Assembly (NCBI GenBank): GCA_033283385.1
Contig: JAWMQQ010000001.1
Coordinates: forward strand, 1,612,001-1,676,000
Direction: 5' to 3'
Length of the DNA stretch: 64,000 bases
Source: Mangrovimicrobium sp033283385
Lineage (GTDB): Bacteria > Pseudomonadota > Gammaproteobacteria > Pseudomonadales > Halieaceae
Shown here: one piece after another, positions 8,707-16,462 of the stretch
Layout of the letters: every line of letters begins with the position of its first letter
Position numbering within the stretch: the first letter of the stretch is position 1
The notes under the pieces: generated by a model
Databases searched by the model: none
Told to the model about the DNA's origin: nothing
The model's input: only the letters and a program-made list of their open reading frames with translations
Made by a program: the position numbers and the translations under genes

Positions 8707-8735
8707 GGGCCCGATAGCATCTGGCCCATTTTTTT
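8707..8735 (+). terminator. Rho-independent terminator of the psp operon
   Basis: GGGCC at 8707 pairs with GGCCC at 8723 around an 11-nt loop and is followed by a run of seven T. It lies 22 nt after the pspC stop. Confidence 0.7.
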
Positions 8736-8741
8736 GCGCGT

Positions 8742-9833
8742 TCACACCTGGCAAAACAGGTCGATCTGAGGTTCGTCTGCCGGCCGCGGAGGCCGGAACA
8801 GGTCACAGCGCCCCTCCCGGGGTTTACCCTGGTTGAGCCCAAGCCGCTTGCACGCAACGCGAAAGCGCTGGGACAGCAGTTCGGCAAACTGCCCCTCGCC
8901 GCGCATGCGGTGACCGAAGCGGCTGTCGTTATCGCGGCCACCGCGGCACTGGCGCACAATGCTCATCACGTGCTCGGCCCGCAGGGGGTAGTGTTGCTGC
9001 AGCCACTCCTGGAACAACCCGGCAATCTCCAGTGGCAGGCGCAGCAGTTGCCAGGCTGCAGTTCTCGCCCCGGCCTGCGCCGCTCGCTGCAGCACGGTCT
9101 CCATCTCGGCGTCGTTCAGCGCTGGAATCACCGGCGCAAAGAGCAGTGAGACGGGAATGCCGGCGGCCGCGAGTTCGGCCATGGCAGCCAGCCGCGCCGG
9201 GCCGGAGGCGGCCCGCGGTTCCATACACCGCTTGAGATTCGCATCCAGCGTGGTGACGCTGATGATCACAGAGCACAGCCCCTGGGCCGCCAGTTCCGCC
9301 AGGATGTCGATGTCGCGGGTCACCAGCGCGCCCTTGGTAATCAGTGAAACCGGATGCCGGCACTCCAGCATCACTTCGAGCAACTGCCGGGTTACCCCCA
9401 ACTCCCGCTCCACCGGTTGGTAGGGGTCGGTGTTGGCACCCAGGGTGATGCCCTGGCACCGATAGCCGGGCCTGGCCAGTTCACGACGCAGTTGCTCGGC
9501 GGCGTTGCTCTTGTAGGTGAGCCGGGTTTCGAAATCCAGCCCGGGTGACAGGTCGAGATAGGCGTGGGTGGGCCGCGCATAGCAGTAGATGCAGCCGTGC
9601 TCACAGCCCTGGTAGGGATTGATGGACTGGTAAAACGGAATGTCTGGCGACTGGTTGCGGCTGATGATGCTGCGCGCGGTGACGGCCCGGCATTCGGTAA
9701 CCGGCGAGGGGCCGCTGATGCCGTCCTCCCAGTCCACGCTGGTCGGCTGGAAGCGCGAGCCCTTGTTACTGAGCGAGCCGCGACCCGTGTGGGCGGCCTT
9801 CTGGTCGACGATGGGGATGTCGCTGTTGCGCAT
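8742..9833 (-). CDS. PA0069-family radical SAM protein
   Basis: This 363-residue protein carries the radical SAM cluster motif CEHGCIYCYARP, which binds a 4Fe-4S cluster and S-adenosylmethionine. The motif, the GANTDPYQPVE segment and the C-terminal LFC-containing tail match the PA0069 group, whose substrate is not known to me. The DNA-photolyase-associated SplB-like fold is the closest named relative. The start ATG 9833 gives MRNSDIPIVDQKAAHTGRGS; longer reading frames extend into a REP element and are unlikely. It converges with the psp operon, whose terminator ends just 7 nt from its stop. Confidence 0.85.
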   Translation of the reverse strand: MRNSDIPIVDQKAAHTGRGSLSNKGSRFQPTSVDWEDGISGPSPVTECRAVTARSIISRNQSPDIPFYQSINPYQGCEHGCIYCYARPTHAYLDLSPGLDFETRLTYKSNAAEQLRRELARPGYRCQGITLGANTDPYQPVERELGVTRQLLEVMLECRHPVSLITKGALVTRDIDILAELAAQGLCSVIISVTTLDANLKRCMEPRAASGPARLAAMAELAAAGIPVSLLFAPVIPALNDAEMETVLQRAAQAGARTAAWQLLRLPLEIAGLFQEWLQQHYPLRAEHVMSIVRQCRGGRDNDSRFGHRMRGEGQFAELLSQRFRVACKRLGLNQGKPREGRCDLFRPPRPADEPQIDLFCQV

Positions 9834-9898
9834 GGGAGCTGCCGTGGATGCTGGATATGCATACAGTAGTTGAGATCCAGCTTCGCCACAAGCCCTCT

Positions 9899-9964
9899 GT
9901 AGGAGCCCGCTACGCGGGCGATGAATCGCGCGCTGGATCAATCGCGCGCGGAGCGCGCTCCTAC
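9899..9964. repeat. REP pair, inverted
   Basis: A unit starting GTAGGAGCCCGCTACGCGGG at 9899 faces an inverted unit ending GAGCGCGCTCCTAC at 9964, with ATCGCGCGC spacers between. It sits between the radical SAM gene and a divergent AraC regulator, so here it does not touch a stop codon. Confidence 0.85.
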
Positions 9965-10005
9965 AGTGTGCTGCTATAGTGTCCTGACGCTTCGGGGAAA
10001 GGCGA

Positions 10006-11034
10006 ATGAACGCACCGACATCCATGCAGCACTCCGTGCTCGGCACCTTTGTCCTGCCAGTGGCGCAGGCGCTGCGTCGCGCCGGGCTGGATCCGCTGGA
10101 GATCATGGCCGAAGCCGGTATCGACGGGGCCAAACTGGCTAACCCTGACTGGCGGATTCCCAACCGGCAGTTCGGCGCGCTGATGGCGCGCAGTGTCGAC
10201 GCCAGCGGCGACGAGGCTTTCGGACTGCTCGCGGCCGCGCAGATCCAGCCCCAGGTGCTGCACGGCCTCGGGCTCGCCTGGCTGGCCAGCGATACGGTCT
10301 ACGATGGACTGCGCAGGCTGGTGCGCTTCGGCAAACTCGTCAGTACCTCGACGCAGATGCGGCTGTGGGAGGAGGGGGAGTTCGTGATCATCGACCTCGG
10401 GCACATCCCCATTGTCGAGTCCTACCACTATGCAATGCGCGATTATGCCGCCGGCTCGGTGGCGCGCATGTGCTCGCTCGCACTCGGCGAATACCTGGCG
10501 CCGGCGCGGGTCACCCTGGAGCGCCCGGTGCCGGAGGCGCCCGAGCGCTGGGAGTCGATGCTCTGCAGCCCGGTGGAGTTCGAGTCCGGAAGCAGCACCC
10601 TGAGCTGGTACCGCTCCGATATCATGGAGCCCCTGGTCACCGGTGATCCGGCGCTGGCGAAGGTCAACGACGAGGCCGCCCAATCCCTGCTGGACAGTTT
10701 CCTCAGCCAGTCCACGGCCCGCAACGTGGTCGACAAGATTCTCGAGATGCTGCCCGACGGACCGCCGGGACAGCAGGAGGTGGCCGACGCGCTGCACGTC
10801 AGCAACCGCACCCTGCAGCGCAAGCTGAAGGAGGAGGGCACCAGTTTCTCAGACCTGCTGCAGGACACGCGCCTGCAACTCGCCCGTAAATACCTGCGCC
10901 AGCACCGCAGGTCCATCGTCGAAACTGCTTACCTGCTGGGTTTTTCCGAGCCCAGTACATTTTCCCGCGCCTTCAAGCGCTGGACCGGCATGGCGCCCGC
11001 CGACTTCCGCGAACACAGGCAGGCGGCCGACTGA
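10006..11034 (+). CDS. AraC-family transcriptional regulator (arabinose-binding-like N-domain)
   Basis: This 342-residue regulator has an N-terminal effector domain of the OruR/MmsR-like type (about residues 20-200) and a C-terminal AraC double helix-turn-helix (about 235-335). The second helix-turn-helix is clear in ETAYLLGFSEPSTFSRAFKRWTG. The N-domain features (FGLLAAAQIQPQVLHGLGLA, GSVARMCSLALGEYL) are those of regulators that often control amino-acid or lipid catabolism. No obvious target gene is adjacent, and the effector is unknown. The start ATG 10006 has a weak GGGGAAAGG site upstream. A TATAGT -10-like box lies about 30 nt upstream, next to the REP pair. Confidence 0.85.
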   Translation: MNAPTSMQHSVLGTFVLPVAQALRRAGLDPLEIMAEAGIDGAKLANPDWRIPNRQFGALMARSVDASGDEAFGLLAAAQIQPQVLHGLGLAWLASDTVYDGLRRLVRFGKLVSTSTQMRLWEEGEFVIIDLGHIPIVESYHYAMRDYAAGSVARMCSLALGEYLAPARVTLERPVPEAPERWESMLCSPVEFESGSSTLSWYRSDIMEPLVTGDPALAKVNDEAAQSLLDSFLSQSTARNVVDKILEMLPDGPPGQQEVADALHVSNRTLQRKLKEEGTSFSDLLQDTRLQLARKYLRQHRRSIVETAYLLGFSEPSTFSRAFKRWTGMAPADFREHRQAAD

Positions 11035-11146
11035 CATCGGGCCAGGCGTCGCTGGCGCCGGCGGCCACGCATATGGCGCACCCGGCAATACGGCCCCCAA
11101 TCCCTTCTGCGTAGTCTTTCCCTGTCGTCACAAGGGAGCTTATGAC

Positions 11147-11389
11147 ATGAATCACGCATTGCTGGGTATGACGGAAAAGGTCTCGCGCATGGTGCGCTCG
11201 ATGGTGTATCTCGCAATGGCGCGCAACTACCGCGGAGCGACTGTCACCGAAGTCTGCGAATTTATCGGCGAGTCTGTCGCCGGCGACGCCGGCCAGTACC
11301 ACGCCGGTGTTGTCGAGCGCGCGCTCGGCGACCTGGAACGGCAGGGCCGCGTCGTGCGTTACGGTTCGCTCTGGTATCCCAACGGCTAG
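11147..11389 (+). CDS. Small winged-helix-like conserved protein
   Basis: This 80-residue protein follows a clear ribosome site (AAGGGAG, 8 nt from ATG). Its predicted pattern is helix-helix-helix followed by a two-strand wing: LERQGRVVRYGSLWYPNG looks like the wing of a winged-helix domain, and TVTEVCEFIGESV like the first DNA-binding helices. I do not recognise a named family. It stands alone between an AraC regulator and a universal stress gene and might be a small DNA-binding factor, which is inference. Confidence 0.65.
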   Translation: MNHALLGMTEKVSRMVRSMVYLAMARNYRGATVTEVCEFIGESVAGDAGQYHAGVVERALGDLERQGRVVRYGSLWYPNG

Positions 11390-11427
11390 TCCCTATAATC
11401 GGGGGTTTTGGCTCGAGGTGGATCGGT

Positions 11428-12297
11428 ATGGGCAAGGTGCTGGTTGTAGCGGACAGGGAAGGGCTCGGTAGCGCGATTCCGCGCGGCCTGGAACTGGCCG
11501 CCAGGCTCGGCCTGGCGGTGGATATCTGTGCCTTCGTGCATGCCCCGCTGGCACAACTGAATCTGGACAGCGCCGGCCGCGCGGCAGTCAAGCGCAAGAT
11601 GCAGGACAAGCGGCGCGAGCAACTCGAGACATACATCGCCAGACATTCCAGCGCAGGGCAAAAGGTCCGGGTACAGGTGCAGTGGCAGGAAGACGTCGCG
11701 CGGTGGGTCTGCAATCGATGCGCCCGGGGTGATATCGAATTCGTGGTAAAAACCGGCGGGCACGTCGAGGGCGCAGTGCACAGTTCCACCGACTGGACCC
11801 TGCTGAGAGAGTGCCCGGCAGCGGTCCTGATCGTCGCCGACACCAAATGGCGCAATACTGCGCCGGTGCTTGCCGCGCTGGATCTCGCGACTGGCAACGC
11901 GGCAAAGAAACGCCTCAATGATGCCATCCTCAACAGGGCGGTCAGCCTCGCCAGCGCGATGGGCGAATCGCTGCATGTCATCTGTGCCGTGGAAGTGCCC
12001 ACCCTGCTGCGCGATCTCGACCTGGTAGAGCCGGCCAGCTATGTCGCAGACGCGCGCGCCGTGATGCAATCGGAAATTGCAAAACTCGCCAAACGCCACG
12101 GGCTCGCGGAGAAGGCGTTCAAGGTCAAGCGCGGCCCTGCAGAGAAAGTGATTGCCAGCGAGGCCGCGGCCAGGCGGGCGCAACTGGTGGTGCTGGGTTG
12201 CGTCGGCCGCAAGGGATTGCGGGCCAGGCTCCTGGGCAATACCGCGGAGCGCGTGCTGCAGCACCTGAAAACCGACGTGCTTGCGCTCAAGCCCTGA
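11428..12297 (+). CDS. Universal stress protein, two tandem Usp domains (UspE-like)
   Basis: The 289 residues form two Usp alpha/beta domains (about 1-140 and 145-289), the arrangement of UspE. The second domain ends with VVLGCVGRKGLRARLLGN, close to the ATP-binding pattern G-x2-G-x9-G(S/T) but with Asn in the last place. The first domain lacks this motif, as is usual for the tandem proteins. A TATAAT box lies at 11392, 30 nt before the start codon, immediately after the preceding small gene. Such proteins are typically induced in stationary phase or starvation. The exact E. coli counterpart cannot be fixed by eye. Confidence 0.85.
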   Translation: MGKVLVVADREGLGSAIPRGLELAARLGLAVDICAFVHAPLAQLNLDSAGRAAVKRKMQDKRREQLETYIARHSSAGQKVRVQVQWQEDVARWVCNRCARGDIEFVVKTGGHVEGAVHSSTDWTLLRECPAAVLIVADTKWRNTAPVLAALDLATGNAAKKRLNDAILNRAVSLASAMGESLHVICAVEVPTLLRDLDLVEPASYVADARAVMQSEIAKLAKRHGLAEKAFKVKRGPAEKVIASEAAARRAQLVVLGCVGRKGLRARLLGNTAERVLQHLKTDVLALKP

Positions 12298-12370
12298 CCC
12301 ATCGCCGCGCCCCGGTCAATTATTTATTCCAAAAATTTGCTATTTGCCCGCGGCGGTCTATTTTTCTCTT

Positions 12371-12477
12371 TAGCACGCTGCTTCCTGCACGTGCTAACAC
12401 GTCCCCTGGCCGATGTTTCTGCCCCGAAACATACGGCTGTTAGCCCGCCGCCACTTCGTGGATGGCGGGCTTTTTTA
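12371..12477 (+). ncRNA. Candidate small RNA, three hairpins ending in a terminator
   Basis: In a 373-nt gap, a possible promoter (TTGCTA at 12337, 16-nt spacer, TATTTT at 12359) precedes three successive stems. TAGCACG at 12371 pairs with CGTGCTA at 12390. GCCG-ATGTTTC at 12409 pairs with GAAACAT-(A)-CGGC at 12426 with one bulged A. The terminator stem at 12442 follows. Loops and linkers are C-rich (CTTCCTG, GTCCCCTGG, TGCCCC), which could pair with purine-rich ribosome sites. There is no open reading frame with a ribosome site in this span. No known RNA family is recognised. It could also be a long 3' untranslated end of the usp transcript. Confidence 0.5.
12442..12476 (+). terminator. Strong Rho-independent terminator
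   Basis: AGCCCGCC pairs with GGCGGGCT and extends inward through CCAC/GTGG past one bulge, with a TTC loop, followed by TTTTTT. It lies 145 nt after the usp gene and probably ends the small RNA candidate as well as any read-through. Confidence 0.85.
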
Positions 12478-12670
12478 TTCCAGCTCGCGTAACAAACCCT
12501 CCCGCAAACCTCAGCTTATTCAGCGCTGTTAAAGCTTTTTCTAGCTCCCTGCCAGGTGTCGCCGCCAGCCATGCTTGTGGCGCCGGCGGCCATGTGGCGA
12601 TTGCCTCCTTTTCCCTAGCATAGGAACCATAGAGGTCCGGCCACCGGGGCCGACGCAAAGGAGAAGAATC

Positions 12671-13072
12671 ATGCACGAACTCGTTGAACGCATCCGCGAA
12701 CCCGAACTTTGTTATGTCTTCGCCCGCAACGCTGAGCGCCAGGGTCACCCGGAGCTGGCCATCCAGGCCTTCCGCAGGGCGGTCGACCTCAGGGCAGGGG
12801 CCTACGGCGCCACCACCGACGCCGAGTTCGCCGCAGTGCGCGCGATCTACGCCTACGAAGAGGCGATCAGCCAGCAGCGCGGCAAGCGCACCCGGGCCAC
12901 CGGCACCTGGCAGATGGTCAATCGCTTCGGCCTGCTGGCGACGGTACACAAACGCCTGCAGTCGCGCAGCCAGGACGACGTTCTGCCGGCACTGAAAGCC
13001 CTGGGCATGGAAGACTACAGCTTCGCCGCCGTGTGTGAGGCCTTTCCCGAAATCACCGCCGAAGCGGCCTGA
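12671..13072 (+). CDS. Small conserved helical protein of unknown function
   Basis: This 133-residue protein begins at ATG 12671 behind AAAGGAGAAG, a strong ribosome site. It is mostly alpha-helical. The N-terminal part (ELCYVFARNAERQGHPELAIQAFRRAVDLR) looks like one TPR-type helix pair, and a basic stretch KRTRATGTWQMVNRFGLL follows. I do not recognise a family. It is monocistronic, bounded by terminators at 12442 and 13109, with a leader of up to 190 nt. The leader contains TGGCGCCGGCGGCCA, which also occurs upstream of the small gene at 11147. Confidence 0.75.
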   Translation: MHELVERIREPELCYVFARNAERQGHPELAIQAFRRAVDLRAGAYGATTDAEFAAVRAIYAYEEAISQQRGKRTRATGTWQMVNRFGLLATVHKRLQSRSQDDVLPALKALGMEDYSFAAVCEAFPEITAEAA

Positions 13073-13108
13073 TTACCGGCACCTGCTGCCGACCACAGTC
13101 CCTACCTT

Positions 13109-13152
13109 AGCCCGGCCCCGGCAGTATCAGGGGAGTTACCGGGCTTTTTTTA
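13109..13152 (+). terminator. Rho-independent terminator after the small helical protein
   Basis: AGCCCGG at 13109 pairs with CCGGGCT at 13139, with a long partly paired interior, followed by seven T and A. It isolates the gene before it from ppk1. Confidence 0.75.
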
Positions 13153-13180
13153 TTGGCGCTCCCACCCGCGCCGCACCCGC

Positions 13181-13198
13181 CTGTCATAATCCTGCAAT
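13181..13198 (+). promoter_or_regulatory. Pho-box-like site upstream of ppk1
   Basis: CTGTCAT-AATC-CTGCAAT matches the PhoB site of two CTGTCAT 7-mers separated by 4 AT-rich bases, with 7/7 and 5/7 identity. It lies 58 nt before the ppk1 start. Control of ppk by PhoB is known in several gammaproteobacteria, so the context agrees. A further inverted repeat (GGGACA...TGTCCC, 13209-13232) follows. Confidence 0.6.
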
Positions 13199-13256
13199 AT
13201 CGTTTTCGGGACATCTGTACTAAATTGTCCCGATAGGGACGCGTTACAGGACATTT

Positions 13257-15425
13257 ATGAGCAACCCCGTCAAGAATCGCGTGGTCGACCTGCGCGAGCA
13301 CGAACTCTTCTACCCGCGAGAACTGAGCTGGATCGCCTTCAACGGCCGGGTCCTGCAGGAGGCCGCGGACGATTCCGTGCCGCTGATCGAACGCCTGCGT
13401 TACCTCGGTATCTTCTCCAACAACTCCGACGAATTTTTCCGGGTCAGGGTGGCGGAAGTCCGGCGCCTGATCTCTGTATCGAGCGGCGTCGACCGCGAGC
13501 ATTTCAAGGACCTGCTGGCGGCGATCCTGAAGGGGATTGTGGCGCTGCAGAAGGAGTTCGACCGGATCTACGCGCAGATCATGGACGAACTCCCCGAGCG
13601 CAAGATCTACCTGATCAACGAGCGCCAGCTGGACGAGTGGCAGCTGGCCTTCGTACAGCACTATTTCACCGAGAAAGTGCTGCCGGAACTGGACCCCATC
13701 CTGCTGCGCGACGGCCGCGCGATGCCCACCCTGAACGATGAATCACTGTACCTGGCGGTGGATATCCGCTCCGGCGAGAGCTACCGCTATGCCGTGGTGG
13801 AGGTGCCCACGGACCGGCTCGGCCGTTTTGTAGAGATTCCGGGGCGCAAGGGCAAGAGCAAGCAGGGCAAGGTATTCATCGTGCTGGACAACATCATCCG
13901 CGCCTGCCTGCCGCAGATGTTTCGCGGCGTCATCCCGGTCGACGAAACGCACGCCTATTGCTTCAAGCTGTCGCGGGACGCCGAACTGGAAATCGACACC
14001 GGCATCACCCAGAGCCTCATGGAGAAGATGGAGAAGAGCCTGAAGCAGCGCCGGCGCGCGGACGCGGTGCGCATGTCCTACGACGCGCAGATGCCGCCGC
14101 GCCTGCTGGAGTACCTGACCGCGCGCTTCCGCTTCGGCAAGTACGACAGCCTGATCGCCGGCGGCCGCTACCACAACTCCAAGGACTTCATGGACTTCCC
14201 CAACGTCGGCCCGAAATACCTGGAATTCAAGCCGCTGGGGCCCATCGGCGTGCCGCGACTGGACCAGCCCGGCAGCATCTTCGAGGCGATCCGCGACAAG
14301 GACGTGCTGCTCTACTACCCGTACCATCCTTTCGATTACCTGATCGACCTGCTGAAGACCGCGGCGCTGGACCCCCAGGTCACCGACATCAAGATCTGCC
14401 TTTACCGGGTGGCGAAAAACTCGCGGGTCATCGACGCGCTGGTGAACGCGGTGGACAACGGCAAGCGGGTGCTGGCGGTGGTGGAACTGGCGGCGCGCTT
14501 CGACGAGCAGGCCAATATCGACTGGGCGCAGCGGCTCACCGAAAGCGGCATCCACGTGATCTTCGGCATTCCCGGCCTGAAGGTGCACTCCAAGCTGCTG
14601 CTGATCGAGCGGCGGGAGGCCGGCGCTGTTCGTTACTACAGCCATATCGGCACCGGCAATTTCAACGAGAAGACCGCGCGTATCTACACCGACTTCACCC
14701 TGCTGAGCTACGACCAGGCCATCGGTCGCGATGTGTCCAATGTCTTCGACTTCCTGCAGTTCAACTACAAGCGGCCGGAGTACAAGCAGTTGCTGGTGTC
14801 GCCGCATACCTCGCGGCCGGGCATTACCGCGCTGATCGACCGCGAGATCGCCAACGCGCGCGCGGGTTATTTCGCGCGCATGACGCTCAAGTGCAACAAC
14901 CTCGTCGATCACGAACTGGTCAAGAAGCTGTACGAGGCCAGCGAGGCGGGCGTGCGCATCCGCCTGATCGTGCGCGGCATGTGCTCGCTATTGCCCGGGG
15001 TGAAGGGCCTGTCGGAAAATATCGAGGCGATCAGCATCGTCGACCGCTACCTCGAACACCCGCGGGTCTACGTGTTCTACAACCGCGGTAGCCCGCAGTA
15101 CCTGATCAGCTCCGCCGACCTGATGACCCGCAACCTGGATTACCGGGTGGAGGTGATGGCGCCGGTGCTGGACCCGGACGCGCAGAAAACCATTCAGGAC
15201 ATTCTCGACCAGCAGTGGCACGACAATGTGAAAAGCCGGGTGCTGGATCGCGACCAGACCAACGCCTATGTGCCTGGCAAGAAGGGCGTGGCGAACATCC
15301 GCTCGCAGGAGAGCATCCACCGCTACCTGGCGACCGGCAAGCTGCCGCGCTATCCCAAGTCGCGGATGAGTGTGCCCGCCAAGCGCCGCCGGCGCAAACC
15401 GGTGGTGCCGCCGCGCGCAACCTGA
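13257..15425 (+). CDS. ppk1: Polyphosphate kinase 1
   Basis: PPK1 reversibly transfers the gamma-phosphate of ATP to inorganic polyphosphate through a phosphohistidine. The 722 residues cover the four family domains: N-terminal (FYPRELSWIAFNGRVLQEA), head, and the two phospholipase-D-like catalytic halves. The autophosphorylated histidine is expected in GLKVHSKLLLIERRE. The Mg-binding and ATP-binding regions RVAKNSRVIDAL and SHIGTGNFNEKTARIYTD are clear. The C-terminus is basic (KRRRRKP). A Pho-box-like site lies upstream. No ppx gene is adjacent in this window. Confidence 0.97.
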   Translation: MSNPVKNRVVDLREHELFYPRELSWIAFNGRVLQEAADDSVPLIERLRYLGIFSNNSDEFFRVRVAEVRRLISVSSGVDREHFKDLLAAILKGIVALQKEFDRIYAQIMDELPERKIYLINERQLDEWQLAFVQHYFTEKVLPELDPILLRDGRAMPTLNDESLYLAVDIRSGESYRYAVVEVPTDRLGRFVEIPGRKGKSKQGKVFIVLDNIIRACLPQMFRGVIPVDETHAYCFKLSRDAELEIDTGITQSLMEKMEKSLKQRRRADAVRMSYDAQMPPRLLEYLTARFRFGKYDSLIAGGRYHNSKDFMDFPNVGPKYLEFKPLGPIGVPRLDQPGSIFEAIRDKDVLLYYPYHPFDYLIDLLKTAALDPQVTDIKICLYRVAKNSRVIDALVNAVDNGKRVLAVVELAARFDEQANIDWAQRLTESGIHVIFGIPGLKVHSKLLLIERREAGAVRYYSHIGTGNFNEKTARIYTDFTLLSYDQAIGRDVSNVFDFLQFNYKRPEYKQLLVSPHTSRPGITALIDREIANARAGYFARMTLKCNNLVDHELVKKLYEASEAGVRIRLIVRGMCSLLPGVKGLSENIEAISIVDRYLEHPRVYVFYNRGSPQYLISSADLMTRNLDYRVEVMAPVLDPDAQKTIQDILDQQWHDNVKSRVLDRDQTNAYVPGKKGVANIRSQESIHRYLATGKLPRYPKSRMSVPAKRRRRKPVVPPRAT

Positions 15426-15495
15426 TCCGCCGCCGCTAGTCTTTTCTACCGCTCGCGGGCACACTTGAACGCTGGTTAATCCCCTGGAGTTTCCC

Positions 15496-16437
15496 ATGGC
15501 TGGCAGCAGTCTGCTGGTGCTGATCGACGATATCGCCGCGGTACTGGACGATGTCTCCCTGATGACCAAGGTCGCGGCGAAGAAAACCGCCGGCGTCCTC
15601 GGTGACGACCTCGCTGTGAACGCCGAGCAGGTGTCCGGCGTGCGCGCGGAACGTGAGTTGCCGGTGGTCTGGGCGGTAGCCAAGGGCTCATTCGTGAACA
15701 AGCTGATCCTGGTGCCGCTGGCGCTGGTGGTCTCCTTTGTCGCGCCCTGGCTGATCACACCGGCGCTGATGGCCGGCGGCCTGTACCTGTGTTACGAGGG
15801 GTTCGAGAAGATCGCCCACCACTACCTGCACAGCGCAAAGGCAGATGTGGAGGAACACGAGGACCTGGTCGAGCACCTGGAGGATCCCGCGGTGGACATC
15901 GTGCAGTACGAGCGCGACAAGATCCGCGGCGCCATACGCACGGATTTTATCCTGTCCGCTGAGATTATCGTGTTGACCCTGGGCATCGTCGGCGAATCCG
16001 ACTTCATCACCCGGGTGACGGTCATGTCCGGGATCGCGGTGCTGATGACCGCGGGGGTTTACGGCCTGGTCGCAGGCATCGTCAAGCTGGACGACATGGG
16101 TTTCTTCCTGATGCGCAGCCGGGGCGAGAACCTCTGGGTGCGGATGAAGCGGCGCCTCGGGCAGGGTATGGTCAGTTTCGCGCCGTGGCTGATGAAAGCG
16201 CTGGGTGTGGTCGGCACCTTCGCCATGTTCATGGTCGGCGGCGGCATCCTGGTGCACGGCGTGCACCCGCTGGCCCACGCGATCGAACACACCGCCGCCG
16301 CACTGCACCCGGTGCTGGGCGCGGTGTTGCCAACCACGGCCGGCATACTTGTCGGGGTGGTCGCAGGCGCTGTGGTGCTCCTGGTGGTGAGCGCGGTGCA
16401 GCGCTTGCGGGCGCGCTTCCAGGCCCCGCCCGCCTGA
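15496..16437 (+). CDS. DUF808 (YedI-type) inner-membrane protein
   Basis: This 313-residue protein begins with MAGSSLLVLIDDIAAVLDDV, the signature opening of the DUF808/YedI family, followed by KKTAGVLGDDLAVNAEQVSG. It has about four to five hydrophobic segments (two near residues 72-105, one near 155-200, and two after 235) separated by an acidic cytoplasmic loop. The molecular function of the family is not known to me. It lies 70 nt after ppk1 with a CTGGAG ribosome site. It converges with a DUF885 peptidase gene across 25 nt that hold no obvious terminator. Confidence 0.88.
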   Translation: MAGSSLLVLIDDIAAVLDDVSLMTKVAAKKTAGVLGDDLAVNAEQVSGVRAERELPVVWAVAKGSFVNKLILVPLALVVSFVAPWLITPALMAGGLYLCYEGFEKIAHHYLHSAKADVEEHEDLVEHLEDPAVDIVQYERDKIRGAIRTDFILSAEIIVLTLGIVGESDFITRVTVMSGIAVLMTAGVYGLVAGIVKLDDMGFFLMRSRGENLWVRMKRRLGQGMVSFAPWLMKALGVVGTFAMFMVGGGILVHGVHPLAHAIEHTAAALHPVLGAVLPTTAGILVGVVAGAVVLLVVSAVQRLRARFQAPPA

Positions 16438-16462
16438 GCGGGAGGGGCCCTGCAATGGAAAC

